Shown: positions 4,709-5,496 of the stretch, one piece after another
Numbering within the stretch: the stretch's first letter is position 1
Layout: each line of letters begins with the position of its first letter
Assembly (NCBI GenBank): GCA_023432885.1
Contig: JAEZEU010000154.1
Location: 1-5,496 of the forward strand
Direction of reading: 5' to 3'
From: Pseudomonadota bacterium
Lineage (GTDB): Bacteria; Pseudomonadota; Alphaproteobacteria; Rhizobiales; Xanthobacteraceae
DNA length: 5,496 bases
Translations under genes and position numbers: made by a program
Notes under the pieces: generated by a model
Told to the model about the DNA's origin: nothing
What the model saw: the letters and a program-made list of their open reading frames with translations, nothing else
Databases searched by the model: none

Positions 4709-5098
4709 GTGTCCGCGCGTCGCATCCTGATCGTTGAAGACGAAACCATGATCGCCATGATGATCGAGGATTTCCTGACCGACCTCGGATGGGACGTAGT
4801 CGGCATGGTCGGCACGCCGGATCGCGCGATGGCCACGGCGCGGGAATCCGATTTCGATGCGGCCCTTCTCGATGTGAATCTCAATGGCCAGGACACCTTT
4901 GGGGTGGCGGATGTTCTCAGCGAGCGTCAGATTCCCTTCGTGTTTGCAACCGGCTACGGCCATGACGGTGTCGCCGATCGCTTTCGAGACGTGCCGACGC
5001 TGACGAAGCCGTTCCATCGCGACGATCTGGATCGCGCGTTGCGCGAGGCGATGGCAAGTGCCGGCTCCCCGAGCGAAAGCGCCGGGATCTCAGGCTAG
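4709..5098 (+). CDS. Single-domain response regulator, FATGUY type
   Basis: The protein is 129 residues and consists of one CheY-like receiver with no output domain. The acidic pocket is Glu10-Asp11-Glu12 (LIVEDE), the phosphoacceptor is Asp55 (ALLDVNL), the switch threonine is Thr81 and the conserved lysine is Lys100 (TKPF). FATGYG at 79-84 matches the F-A-T-G-x-Y region that defines the alphaproteobacterial FATGUY receivers, such as SdrG of Sphingomonas, MrrA of Caulobacter and Sma0114 of Sinorhizobium. Those proteins are phosphorylated by HWE/HisKA_2 kinases and feed or drain the general stress pathway. The start is GTG, supported by AAGGAG six bases upstream (4697-4702). An EcfG-type promoter lies about 130 bases upstream. 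The C-terminus (about 119-129) is a short Ser/Gly-rich tail. The stop TAG lies inside the 3' end of the opposing HWE kinase gene, a likely partner. The receiver call is firm; stress pathway membership is inference. Confidence 0.93.
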   Translation: MSARRILIVEDETMIAMMIEDFLTDLGWDVVGMVGTPDRAMATARESDFDAALLDVNLNGQDTFGVADVLSERQIPFVFATGYGHDGVADRFRDVPTLTKPFHRDDLDRALREAMASAGSPSESAGISG

Positions 5099-5496
5099 CT
5101 CCTTCGATAGCGGAACGTTGACCGTGTAGATGACGCCGTCGCTGGCGAATTCACGGTGCACAACGGCGTTCGGTATCGCTCTTTCGATCAACTCGCTTCC
5201 GAAGCCTTTTGTTTTCGGTTCCTCGGTCTTCGGGCCGCCGTGTTCGTGCCACGTCACAATCAAAAGCGGCTCGCCGTTGCGCCGATCGACGCTCCAACTC
5301 AGGTCTACGGTGCCCGCGCGCACGGAAAACGCGCCGTACTTGGCAGCGTTGGTTGCGAGTTCATGGAACACCAGCGCGAAGGGCGTCGCGAGATCGGCCG
5401 GCAAGAATACCTCCTCGCCCGAGATTCTGACCCGGTCGGGATTGCTGCCGATATGCGGCGCCAACTGCCTCTGTGCCAATGTCGCCAGGTCAGCGC
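5090..5496 (-). CDS. HWE-family sensor histidine kinase, C-terminal ATPase part (N-terminus outside window)
   Basis: The frame runs open to the window edge, showing the last 134 or so residues. The protein begins within the dimerisation/ATPase region: LAQRQLAPHIGSNPDRVRISGEEVFLPADLA is the stretch that precedes the N-box in these kinases. The N-box is FHELATNAAKYGAFS, with the family-defining His encoded at 5363-5365. The WxE signature is WHEHGGP (Trp codon at 5249-5251), and the G2-like box GFGSELIER is encoded at 5180-5206. The N-box His together with WxE defines the HWE family, common in Rhizobiales, often fused to PAS, GAF or phytochrome sensors; the sensor part here is not visible. These kinases lack the usual F-box, as here. 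The gene ends tail to tail with the FATGUY receiver, overlapping it by nine bases, which suggests a kinase-receiver pair. Confidence 0.93.
   Translation of the reverse strand, partial: ADLATLAQRQLAPHIGSNPDRVRISGEEVFLPADLATPFALVFHELATNAAKYGAFSVRAGTVDLSWSVDRRNGEPLLIVTWHEHGGPKTEEPKTKGFGSELIERAIPNAVVHREFASDGVIYTVNVPLSKELA

Noticed and set aside
4499..5017. Minus-strand open frame of 172 codons opposite the receiver gene and its leader
   Set aside because: It lies antisense to a clear receiver gene, its residues look like a composition shadow (rich in Arg, His, Gly), and no family is recognisable.

Overview
The window looks like a stretch of chromosome from a high-GC alphaproteobacterium, most likely Bradyrhizobium or a close relative in the Nitrobacteraceae. 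This rests on codon use, the style of the AroE and EF-G-like proteins, a pair of small secreted repeat proteins familiar from Bradyrhizobium, and an alphaproteobacterial stress-signalling cassette (HWE histidine kinase, FATGUY-type receiver, EcfG-type promoter). The genus is an inference by eye, not a database result.

Layout. Positions 1-417 (+) hold the 3' end of an EF-G-like translational GTPase. A convergent gap of about 130 bases follows, with a doublet of imperfect hairpins (447-500) and a short palindrome (512-525). On the minus strand, 546-1325 encodes a SAM-dependent methyltransferase with an N-terminal zinc ribbon. A divergent spacer (1326-1543) leads into a plus-strand run: a DUF1275/YoaK-type membrane protein (1544-2194), shikimate dehydrogenase aroE (2226-3068), and two tandem paralogous secreted proteins (3169-3795 and 3874-4485). 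A 223-base gap then carries a strong match to the general-stress sigma factor EcfG promoter (GGAAC-N17-CGTT, 4557-4582) and a leader that can fold. It precedes a single-domain response regulator (4709-5098). Tail to tail with the regulator, and overlapping it by 9 bases, lies the 3' end of an HWE-family sensor kinase (5090-5496, minus strand), cut by the window edge.

How the genes work together. EF-G-like, methyltransferase, DUF1275 and aroE show no obvious shared pathway and look like ordinary chromosomal neighbours. The right-hand end is the most coherent unit. A FATGUY receiver with no output domain, an adjacent HWE kinase and an EcfG-type promoter together suggest a branch of the alphaproteobacterial general stress response (PhyR-NepR-EcfG), in which such receivers act as phosphate relays or sinks. 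The two secreted proteins show a nested duplication: each contains two copies of the same roughly 75-residue domain, and the gene itself is duplicated. Their function is unknown.
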